Below, piece after piece: positions 10,103 to 18,508 of a stretch of 64,000 nucleotides of DNA. The notes beneath the pieces were generated by a model that did no database searches, had not been told where the DNA came from, and worked only from the letters and a program-made list of their open reading frames with translations. The position numbers and the translations under genes were made by a program. Every line of letters starts with the position of its first letter. Positions within the stretch are counted from its first letter, which is position 1. The DNA comes from Hydractinia symbiolongicarpus (taxonomy: Eukaryota; Cnidaria; Hydrozoa; Anthoathecata; Hydractiniidae): NCBI RefSeq assembly GCF_029227915.1, contig NC_079888.1:17462001-17526000 (forward strand). The letters run 5' to 3'.

Positions 10103-10159
10103 AGAGGGGGAGCAAAAATTATGTTGCTTGTATCATGTAACATATAAGCTGTAAGAGCA
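10103..10159. terminator. Convergent gap with weak hairpin
   Basis: This 57-bp gap separates convergent genes ending at 10102 (+) and 10160 (-). 'gcttgtat' (about 10128) can pair with 'atataagc' (about 10142) with one mismatch. It is weaker than the hairpins at 8342 and 12568 and is listed because it occupies the same kind of position. Confidence 0.2.
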
Positions 10160-11435
10160 TTAGCGCATTGTCATGAGATAGGTGTATATCAGACCTCCGA
10201 TTCCAAATACCAAAGCCCACAGGTTTTGACTCAACCAACCTACCACTTCTTTCGCTCGATTGAGTAACCATGACACGATGGATCCTAATATACCCGGTAG
10301 AGCTGCAGCAGCTTTACCTGCCAGCCTTCCCAAGAGAGACCCCAACGCCTTCAACTTGTTTTTTATCCAATCCTTTGCACCGTCCTTTTTATCATCACCT
10401 TTGTCAGGATTTTGTGAGTGACTTGTCGACCCTCCACCTCCTGGTAACTAAGCTTTCACAAGGACACCAATAGCCATGCCAAAGGCTGTCAGAATGCTAA
10501 CGATTGTGATACCTTGTTCACGGAATAGTGTTCGTACCTTTTCACCCAATGTGGTATTTCTGTTGATGACTTTAGCAATGGTTTCTCTTATGCTCGTAAC
10601 TTGACTGTTTAATTTACCCTTGAGAAGATCGATAATCTCTTGTCGAGATTTCAACTCATCTTGCAAACCTTTCAACCTTTCTTTGACTTCATTTTGTTGT
10701 TCCTCAGTCATATTTGGTGTGTTTTCCATTTCTTCCAACTTGTTTTTTTCTCTATCAATATGCTGTTCTAGCTGAACCTTTTTTGCGACTTCATCCTGAA
10801 GACTTCCTCGTATGTTTCTCAATGCTTTATCCAATCCTAACAATTCACGCACAGAATATTCAAAGAGATCATCAGTCTGAGTTGTTTCATGATCGATTGA
10901 TGATTGGCGAACCAGATCTTCTGTACTATCACTTATATTTTCAATAATTGTATCCAGCTCAATGTCAGTTGCATTTGTTATTCTAGACGATAAAGGTAGT
11001 TTTTCTTGTATTTTGTTTAGTTTAGCTGCTTGTCGTGCAGACAACTTATTCTTAGGTATATCAAACCCTAAATTACGCAGCCTTCTCTTGCCTAATATTT
11101 CTGCTATAGTATCAGTAGCCCTTAGTCTTCCATTGTTTGTCAATGGTTTGCTACTGTCTTTGTAGTATAATTCACCATCTCTAATTTCAAACAGGTCGGT
11201 ATATAACACCTCAGGTTTTGGCTGGAATCTTTCAGATAATCTATCATACAGCCCTTCAACTATTTCCTGCAAAACTCTAGTTTTCCGACTGGGACCTCCA
11301 AATGATGTTTCTTTTTCACCTGATGTATGTATTTGTACACCCGTACGGTCTTCAGTGGGTATGAGAGGAAACGTCATCTGTTGTCTCATCAGGTTTTCCG
11401 TGTTCTCCAAAAGGGTCAATGTCAATGTCTGCCAT
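10160..11435 (-). pseudogene. Large coiled-coil/hydrophobic viral-element protein, one stop and an N-terminal frameshift
   Basis: The main frame (11425 to 10448, 325 codons) ends at TAG 10448-10450, but the same frame continues LPGGGGSTSH...KDWIKNKLKAL into the hydrophobic C-terminus (LGSLLGRLAGKAAAALPGIL, NLWALVFGIGGLIYTYL) to 10160, about 421 codons in all. The middle (about residues 185-290) is strongly coiled coil (KKVQLEQHIDREKNKLEEME). A membrane-like helix (ITIVSILTAFGMAIGVLV) immediately precedes the stop. A better start, MADIDIDPFGEHGKPDE, lies at 11435 in another frame and shifts near 11375. The Gly-rich linker separates two hydrophobic modules. Function unknown, but homologous-looking proteins occur in cnidarian elements. 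Confidence 0.65.
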
Positions 11436-11495
11436 TTTATTTATTTAGAGAATAATTTTTCTCTTGTTATGGCAATAGCTATCTCTAAAATAAAA

Positions 11496-12095
11496 ATGAG
11501 TTTTAAGATTTATCCAAAGTTACCCACTGCTCCTGAGTATTCGAGTGAGCAAGACAAGTTTAACACAAGTATAGTGAATTCTCAACTTGATGAGTTGATA
11601 AAATCAAAGAACAAATTTAACACCAAGTATAAGAAATACAACAAAGCACTACACCGATTGATACTATTAAATGCTAGCTCAAGCGCTTTAACCATTAGCT
11701 CTGGTATTGGTTCAATAGCAACAGGCGCTACTCTTATTGGAATTCCCATTTCTGTCGGATTAGGTGGCGTAGCCTTAGCCGGCTCTATTTCCACTAGCAT
11801 TATCACAGCGTTGATTAAAAAATACCAAAAGAAACTCGACAAAGCCATGAAATTATATGATGTTGTAACATCTGCGACTGCTGTGTTTGAAACCAGTATC
11901 TCACAAGCATTGAATGACGGAAAGATTTCCTACAAAGGATTTTAGGTTTTAAGCGGTGTATACTACAAAGCTCTGGAAAATATGACCTCAACAGATAGAA
12001 AGATGGAGAGTGAAACACGCAATCAGTTTGAGAAAAGTTTGATGGCAGAACTTCAAAATCTAAAAAAGACGTTAAAGCCAGAACAAAGTTCGTAA
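11496..12095 (+). pseudogene. Small hydrophobic-core viral-element protein, one premature stop
   Basis: The likely start is ATG 11496 (MSFKIYPKLPTAPEY); an in-frame ATG at 11469 is also possible. The frame has a lysine-rich helix, then a Gly/Ala/Ser-rich hydrophobic stretch with two segments (about residues 62-105, SALTISSGIGSIATGATLIG and VALAGSISTSIITALI). TAG at 11943-11945 interrupts it. The same frame continues VLSGVYYKALENMTSTDRKM to TAA at 12093-12095, about 199 codons in total. The glycine-rich hydrophobic hairpin resembles small viral membrane proteins. No function assigned. Confidence 0.6.
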
Positions 12096-12152
12096 TGTGT
12101 GCTTGTATACCATTCCTATATTTCATGTGCTCGTCAATTTGAAAAATTAATA

Positions 12153-12190
12153 ATTGAAAATGGTATAAAGAGATATAATCGTAAATATAT
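12153..12190 (+). promoter_or_regulatory. Viral-element promoter motif, copy 1
   Basis: 'attgaaaatggtataaag' followed by 'agatataatcgtaaata' lies 15 bp before the ATG at 12205. Nearly the same block with the same spacing precedes the SAP-polymerase gene at 14023-14060. 'gtataaag' is a good TATA box. Conservation across two unrelated genes argues for a shared promoter class. Confidence 0.6.
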
Positions 12191-12204
12191 AGACAAAAAA
12201 AACA

Positions 12205-12543
12205 ATGGAATTTCCAACAGTTGAAACATTTGAACAAAACATGGAACAATTTATTCCAATCATAAAGTGGAGAGAGCTGCCTGAAAACGTGATTTACCTT
12301 GTTAAATCTGTGGGTGGGATAGACACACCTGCGTCTAAAGTTGGTTCTGGAACAGCTATGTATGCAGAGGTCCAAGACAGAAGAGGAAATTTATATAAGA
12401 CGTGGTTGCCTGCAAGACTTTGCGTTGAATTAAAGGATTATGGTTGGGGCTCTAGGGAAGCCTTTGTCAGATCAAAAGGTCTCAAGCAATCTTAAAAGAA
12501 TCATGAAAGGCAGTTTTTTAATTATGACATTATGTGGCGCTAA
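12205..12543 (+). pseudogene. Small viral-element protein, late premature stop
   Basis: ATG 12205 opens MEFPTVETFEQNMEQFIPII, with GSGTAMYAEVQDRRGNLYKT in the middle, which looks like a small OB-fold-like or beta-barrel protein. The frame stops at TAA 12493-12495, but the same frame goes on KNHERQFFNYDIMWR to TAA at 12541, giving 112 codons. The aromatic C-terminal tail is typical of single-stranded-DNA-binding proteins, so a replication-associated role is conceivable, but this is a guess from composition. Expression probably uses the promoter motif at 12153. Confidence 0.5.
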
Positions 12544-12567
12544 ACCCTGCAAGACAAAATCACAATC

Positions 12568-12592
12568 ATCTTTACTAGAAACAAGTAAAGAT
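12568..12592. terminator. Perfect 9-bp hairpin between convergent genes
   Basis: 'atctttact' at 12568-12576 pairs exactly with 'agtaaagat' at 12584-12592 over a 7-base loop. It sits between the stop of the plus-strand gene (12543) and the stop of the integrase gene on the minus strand (12616), where transcripts from both sides would end. Confidence 0.45.
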
Positions 12593-12615
12593 ACTTTTTA
12601 TGTATCGCCCCTTTT

Positions 12616-13547
12616 TCACCAACGTTGCACATAATCAGGAGGTAATTCTGTATCTTCAGGTATTAACATCAATTCTTCTTTTACAAAAGCTCGTCTAGGT
12701 CCGTCTTGGAGGTAATATATTACACGGTTACCAGGTTGCGCTATTACCTCACGCAATCTATATGTGTTTTTTGACCATATTCTATCGGTTGCTCGTCTCC
12801 GCCCATCATCATGTTCTTCACCAGGTTGTAGTAAATATCTATACAAGCCATCTTGTTTAGCAAGAGGCACCTCTTTCATTTTAATAGCATCTTTTGGTTT
12901 CATACCAATCATTCGCGTCTTTGTATCGTTTAACCTATCAATCAGTTTATACAAATGCTTAACCCATGTAGATGATACCTTTTCCGAATCATTCAGTTCA
13001 GTAAATTTTCGGCAAGTATCTTGTTCAACGCCTCAACAAAAGCTGTGTGGGTATGCTTATATTTTGTAGTCGCTCTTTTAATTTCAACATTATGCTTCTC
13101 CAAAAATTTTGTCACATCTGCTTTGAATTCTGAACCGTTATCACATTGGAAAGTTTTCGGATAAGTTAATGGTGCAGCCTTGTAGATGTCTTCAATCATA
13201 GCGGCAACCTCTTTGGCTTTCTTATTCTTCAAAGGTCGGGCTACTTTGTATCTGGAAGCAACATCGATTCCAGACAAAATGTACTTATATTTATTACCAT
13301 ACAATATGTCACCAGGCATGTACAACAAATCGAATTGATGTAAATCATTAGGAGTAGTAACTTAATAATGTGGTCTTTCAACATGTTTTGGGGCAGGTAA
13401 ATGTACTTGCCAAAATGCTTGTTTTGATAGCCACTTCTTAATTTGCTTTGGCTTAAAGCCAAATCCTCTTAAATTCTGAACAGACTTTTTCCCTTTCCAT
13501 AAATTTTGAGGCTGATAATAAATCTCTTGAAGTTTAGAGTTTGACAT
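12616..13547 (-). pseudogene. Retroviral-type (RVE, DDE) integrase, one stop and one frameshift
   Basis: The frame starts at ATG 13547 (MSNSKLQEIYYQPQN) and reads WLSKQAFWQVHLPAPKH before TAA at 13362-13364. It continues in the same frame through the first catalytic Asp (FDLLYMPGD, 13329-13331), the second (CDNGSEF, 13140-13142) and Glu (FVEALNK, 13032-13034). The second Asp and the Glu are separated by exactly 35 residues, the D,D-35-E spacing of retroviral and Polinton integrases. Near 13003 the frame shifts by one base. The C-terminal domain (to 12616) is basic and chromo/SH3-like (RATDRIWSKNTYRLREV). About 310 codons. The enzyme inserts the element; this copy cannot make it, although all three catalytic residues are preserved. 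Confidence 0.85.
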
Positions 13548-13647
13548 GTTTTATTTGTGAACATCGTTTATTTAGCTCATTTTTTTATGATGTAGCATGA
13601 CAAAAAGTGACTTAAAACGTTTTATTGATTATATATAAGGAATAAAG

Positions 13648-13947
13648 ATGACTGACAAAACAGAATTACATTACGATACTCCCGTATCAAATTACAAATC
13701 AATGAATGTTAAAACGCTACGAAAATTATGTGCATCACGAAAAATAAAATATCCTTCCCAAATGAACAAAACTAAATTGCTCGAGGTGCTTGAAAAGAAT
13801 GATAAAGATCCATCTTATACTCTTGATCCTGATACTAAACAAGCATGTAATAGATACTATTCGAACTGGATTCAAACCAACAGAGAGAAATATCTCAGCT
13901 ACCAAAAACGCTATAATGACAAGAGGAAGAGGGCTTTCAAAAAATAA
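13648..13947 (+). CDS. SAP-domain small protein, intact
   Basis: 99 codons from ATG 13648, preceded by 'tatatataagga'. Residues 23-50 (MNVKTLRKLCASRKIKYPSQ then MNKTKLLEVLEK) match the helix-turn-helix pattern of SAP/Rho-N DNA-binding domains. The tail is basic (KYLSYQKRYNDKRKRAFKK). A chromatin- or DNA-tethering role for the virus genome is likely. A second SAP domain opens the polymerase gene just downstream, so the element carries two SAP proteins side by side. Confidence 0.6.
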   Translation: MTDKTELHYDTPVSNYKSMNVKTLRKLCASRKIKYPSQMNKTKLLEVLEKNDKDPSYTLDPDTKQACNRYYSNWIQTNREKYLSYQKRYNDKRKRAFKK

Positions 13948-13959
13948 ATTGACCTCGCT

Positions 13960-13987
13960 TTTTGTTACTTAAATACGAGTAACAAAA
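13960..13987. terminator. 10-bp hairpin after the SAP gene
   Basis: 'ttttgttact' at 13960-13969 pairs with 'agtaacaaaa' at 13978-13987. The stem shares the TTTGTTAC core with the hairpin after the ATPase gene at 8342. It starts 13 bp after the stop codon at 13947. Confidence 0.45.
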
Positions 13988-14022
13988 TAGAACACAAAGG
14001 TTACGAGTCTTTTTGGTTGAAA

Positions 14023-14060
14023 ATTGAAAATGATATAAAGAGAGTTAATCGTAATAACAT
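14023..14060 (+). promoter_or_regulatory. Viral-element promoter motif, copy 2
   Basis: 'attgaaaatgatataaag' followed by 'agagttaatcgtaataaca' ends 10 bp before the SAP-polymerase ATG at 14070. It is nearly identical to 12153-12190, including the TATA-like 'atataaag' and 'taatcgtaa'. Confidence 0.6.
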
Positions 14061-14069
14061 ATCACCAAC

Positions 14070-17000
14070 ATGACTTCGCAAAATACTGTTGTTGAATTAA
14101 AAGCTCTCGCCAGAGAGCGCGGCCTACATGGCTACTCAAAACTCAGAAAAGCTGAGTTGCTCGAATTATTATCAGGCTCACCTGTTTCTGCTATTAGACC
14201 GATGAGGAATAGTCAACCTGTTCCACCGCCAAGATCTACTAGACGGTTCAAACCAGTCCGACGTGTTACAATTATTCCTGGCCAACAAGACATGGATTTG
14301 TTTGAGCAGCAAGAAATGGCAAAAAATAGACCCCAGGTAAAAAACAAGTTGAATGAATGGAGAGAATGGTTAATAAATCATGTACCTAAAGCTATTAAGG
14401 AGAAAACGAGTAAAGCTTTCAGAACCCTGAGAGATAAGGTTCTGGATTTGTATAAAAAGGATAGAGGAGAGAAAGAGGAGGAAAAAAAAAAAAGAGGAAA
14501 AAGAATTTACTCCTATTGAAACAGCCTTTAATGGTTCTTACAAAAGGTTCAAGATAAACTCAGATGGAAAAAAGGATGTTGATTTGTTTCTCAAAAAGGT
14601 TTGACCCATCCTAATTGATCTTATTAAAAGGGAACTCAAAAACAAAAAATCAATAAAAATACAAGCAACTGTGTGGATCAAATGGAGAAAGGAGGATTTA
14701 TCCAATCCTGAAACGACAATCTATGTTGATAAGGCGTTCAATAGCTATATGGAAACAATTCACAATGAAAACGATATATATAATGTTGTTAATAATATGC
14801 TCAAAAAGATAATCGAGCAGATTGAAAACCCTGCGTTACCTCAATCCGGCTTTGTTATCGATAAAATTTTAAATATTGATGTAGACTTTCACAAGCTAAA
14901 ATTGACGAGAGGCAGCTCTTACTTGCCGCTACCTAAGAATTTCAGCGGTAAGAAATCGATAATCAATCCTAAAAATGAAGATGATGATGAATGCTTTAGG
15001 TGGGCTATTATCGCAGCTCTCAATCATGATAAGATCGATAATCATCCTGAACGAATCTCAACTTTTAAAAAGTATGATAACTATAATTGGAATGGTTTAT
15101 CGTTTCCGATGCCATTGAATAAGATAGATTTGTTTGAGAGAAGAAACCCTGATATTGCTGTGCATGTCTTAACTAAAGAAGGAGGTAATTGTGTCTATAT
15201 GTGTCGTAAGTCGAAGCATCTTGATCGCAAAGAAACGGTTGTTTTGTTTTTACTGTGTGAGAAGGAAAAGAGGCATTATATAGCTGTAAAGAACTTGAGC
15301 GGTGTCTTGAGTAAGGTCAACTCGAAGCATAAAAATAAAGAGCATTATTGTTTAAATTGTCTATCTGGTTTTAATAGTGAGGAGACCCGAAATGAACACT
15401 TTGAATATTGTAAAAATAATGAAGCTGCTAAAATCAAACTCCCGAAAGAGGGTAGCACCGTTAAATTTATCAATGGTCAGTACCAGCTCAAAGCCCCATT
15501 TATCATGTATGCTGATTTCGAAGCTTTGTCAAAAGAGGTGTCTGAAGAAGAGAAAAATAGCGGATCATCCACTGAAAAAGTTGGTAAACATATCCCCACA
15601 GGTTTCTGTTGTTACAGCAAATTTGCTCATGGTGAAGTTCCAGACCCTCTGACGCTTTACCGCGGTGAAGACCGTGTTTTACGCTTTGTGAATTATGTAG
15701 TAGGTGAAGTGAAAAGGCTATACAATATCTTTTCAAAAAGAAGAATGCAAGATCTCACAAATGATGAGGTGACAAAATTAGTCAATTCTAGTAAGTGCCA
15801 CATATGCAAGAGACATTTCAACCAGGATATGCTTGTTGCTGATCACTGTCATTTTACTGGTAAATTTCGTGGAGCTGCACATCGGTCTTGTAATCTCCGT
15901 TACAAAGTGCCTAAATACATCCCAATCGTCTTCCACAATCGAGCGGGTACCATGCGCATCTATTCATCAAAGAATTGGCCAAACAGTATGGAGATGAAAA
16001 TATTACCGTCATCGCTGAAAACAAAGAGAAATACATCTCTTTCTCGCTAGATGTTGTGGTCGGTGAATATGTGAAGAAAGGTGAAAAAAGGAATCTCGGG
16101 ATACAACTGAGATTCATCGATAGTGTGCGTTTCATGGCTAGTAGCCTGGATAAGTCGGTAAACAATCTATCTGATGATCAGTGTAAAAATCTTCGAAAAT
16201 TCTTCAAGGGTGATGAGCAATTCAAACTATTGAGAAGAAAAGGAGTTTATCCATATGAATACGTTGATTCTTTCGATAAGTTCAATGAAACTAAGCTTCC
16301 GGCAAAAGATGCTTTTTACAGCAAGTTGAATAGGACCGGTATCAGTGATGCTGATTATGCGCATGCGCAGAAAGTGTGGAAAGACATGAAAATCAAAAAT
16401 ATGGGTGTGTATCATGATATCTACCTCAAGACAGACGTTCTATTGCTTGCTGATGTTTTTGAGACTTTTAGGGAAACATGCCTAAAACATTATCAATTAG
16501 ATCCTGCAAATTTTTACCCTGCTCCTGGGTTAGCTTGGCAAGCATGTTTGAAAAAGACCAAAATTAAGCTAGATTTGTTACATGATATGGATATGTTTCT
16601 GTTCATGGAGAAAGGTATTAGAGGAGGTCTCACTCAGGCTGTTCATAGACATGCTAAAGCTAACAACAAATATATGGGTGTTCGATATAAGACGACCGAA
16701 GAGACCAGCTATCTCCAGTATCTTGATGCAAACAATCTGTATGGATGGGCTATGATTCAAAAATTACCAACGGGAAAGTTCAAGTGGGTTGATGATCCTA
16801 ATAAATTCACGACTAAACTCATTTCTATGTTGGCTGAGGAAAACGGTGAAAAGGGTTACATACTCGAGGTGGATGTGAGATATCAAAAAGAGCTACATGA
16901 TACGCATAACGATCTTCCTTTCATGCCTGAGCGAATGGAGATTAATGGGGTCGAAAAGCTAACTCCATGCCTTTCTGACAGAAAAAGTTATGTTATTCAC

Positions 17001-17938
17001 ATCCGTGCGCTTGATCAAGCGTTGAAACATGTTCTTGTTTTTGATAAGGTTCATAGGGTGATAGAATTTGAGCAAAGCGCATGGTTGAAAGCGTACATCG
17101 ATTTTAACACCGATTTGCGCACAAAATCAAAGAACGACTTAGAGAAAGATTTTTTCAAGCTGATGAATAATTCGGTCTTTGGTAAAACTATGGAAAACCA
17201 ACGTAAACACAAAGACATACGCTTGGCTACCAAGAAACAGCAATATGAGAAACTAGTGATGAATCCCAACTTCAAAGGAAGCATCTGTTTCTCAGAAACA
17301 CTGATGGGTGTTGTAATGCAGAAAATTAAAGTCGTGTTGAACAAGCCAATCTATCTAGGACCTGCAATTCTCGACTTGTCTAAGATAATTATGTATGAGT
17401 TCCACTACGACTATATGAGACTAAAATATGGTGACAATCTAAAGCTTTGCTACATGGACACAGATTCATTCGTTTATCATATCAAAACCGACGACTTCTA
17501 CAAAGATATCGCTGACGATGTAGCTTTGAGATTTGACACTTCAGGATATGACAAGAAAAATAACAGACCTTTACCCATAGGTTGAATAAAGAGGTCATTG
17601 GTCTAATGAAAGATGAGTTAGGCGGTAAGATAATGACGGAGTTTGTCGCTCTTAGAGCGAAGACCTATGCATATAAACAGTTAGACGGAACAGAGGACAA
17701 AAAGTGCAAGGGAGTCAAGAAGTGCGTAGTAAAGAAGACCATGGGGTTTGACGATTATAAGAGATGCTTGTTCGATGGTGTGAACATTTACAGAGAGCAG
17801 ATGACCTTCCGATCGATTAAACATGATGTTCACACCATAAAAACAAACAAACTCGCTCTCAATGTAGATGATGACAAAAGAATTATCCATAATGATGGAA
17901 TAAGCACCTATGCGCGAGGACAATATAAGGCTACATAA
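14070..17938 (+). pseudogene. SAP-family B DNA polymerase fusion, three frameshifts and one stop
   Basis: The N-terminus (VVELKALARERGLHGYSKLR, residues 6-25) is a SAP domain. The gene goes out of frame in an A12 run at 14482-14493, meets TGA at 14602, then reads through to the polymerase. A C2H2 finger (YCLNC...H...C, about 15342-15410) comes first, then the exonuclease I motif (YADFEAL, about 15508-15528). Next is a Cys/His module CHICKRHF...DHCHFTG...AAHRSCN (15796-15895) like endonuclease VII zinc-binding fingers. A one-base shift falls at about 15948, inside the Exo II motif. Exo III is YHDIYLKTDVLLLADVF (about 16410-16460). Palm motifs are A YLDANNLYG (about 16718), B KLMNNSVFGKTM (about 17157) and C YMDTDS (17450-17467). 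Another shift lies near 17580, then the thumb to 17938. In total about 1,290 codons. The general layout is that of protein-primed Polinton polymerases. Confidence 0.85.
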
Positions 17939-18370
17939 GATAACAAAGAGGTAAGAGGTAAGAGGCAAAAAAAAATCGAAGGAAAAAAACACCTAAATTC
18001 ACGCTAATTCGCATGAATTTTAAACGAGGGATAATGCAATTTTGAGTCGGAAAGATGAATTGTCCCAAGAAATAGCGTGAATTTTAAACGATGAATTGCC
18101 TTAAGATCATGAGGGATGACTTGTCCCAACATCCGCCTTTCCCTATCTCTTGGTCTTTTGTACACAATGTTTCCCACCAATTAAAAGAAATGCAAGTGAA
18201 ACCATTTTCACAATATTTACATATAAGACGGTTTGAATAGAATCTAAAAACAGGCAATAGACTTCCTGTAAATGTGGAGGTAGATAGGGATTGGAATAAC
18301 TAGTTTTTAAAAAACTTTGAAGTGAACGGATAACCTATAAGTTTTAAGGATCATCAGCTTGGCAAGTTTA
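17939..18370. repeat. Right flank of the viral element, with an imperfect 63-bp direct repeat
   Basis: No gene is present. 'gcatgaattttaaacga' (about 18012) recurs as 'gcgtgaattttaaacga' (about 18075), and 'gatgaattgtcccaa' (about 18053) as 'gatgacttgtcccaa' (about 18116), giving a 63-bp period. This may be part of the element's terminal region, but no inverted counterpart exists at the left edge. Confidence 0.45.
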
Positions 18371-18508
18371 CTATATTATAACACCCGTATCCGTCCCGTC
18401 CGTCTGTCACGCAAAATGGTAGCTTAGCTGCGCAGGTATGGAGACGCACACAATGCGGTATAAAAAGGACGGGCGAACCCGTGGATTTTTCCACGGTCTA
18501 ACGACTAG
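18371..18508 (+). mobile_element. Non-autonomous Helitron (short)
   Basis: It begins 'tatattataacacccgt' after a degraded TC and contains 'gtctgtcacgcaaaatgg'. It ends with the hairpin 'ccgtggatttttccacgg', ten bases, then CTAG (18505-18508) and a host T. This is the Helitron signature of 5' TC, 3' hairpin and CTRR end. Sister copies lie at 34085, 44003, 54721 and 57028. Confidence 0.75.

Larger units (their letters stand above)
4610..17938. mobile_element. Integrated Polinton/Maverick-like virus genome, decayed
   Basis: This core contains a family B DNA polymerase, an RVE/DDE integrase, an A32/FtsK-like packaging ATPase, a 428-aa capsid-like protein and about nine small genes in a compact, nearly intron-free layout. 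That combination defines Polinton/Maverick elements (established knowledge). Gene order and sequence recall elements common in cnidarian genomes. Eight internal stops and about seven frameshifts make this copy non-functional. I found no terminal inverted repeat: 4419-4609 and 17939-18370 do not match in inverted orientation. I also found no cysteine protease. Boundaries are the outermost coding bases, so the true ends lie somewhat outside. Confidence 0.85.

Noticed and set aside
12993-13328. Integrase as part of an LTR retrotransposon
   Set aside because: No reverse transcriptase, protease, gag or LTRs nearby; it is embedded among Polinton-type genes.
17939-18160. 63-bp repeats as the Polinton right terminal inverted repeat
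   Set aside because: No inverted counterpart could be seen at the left edge, so a TIR call is not supported.
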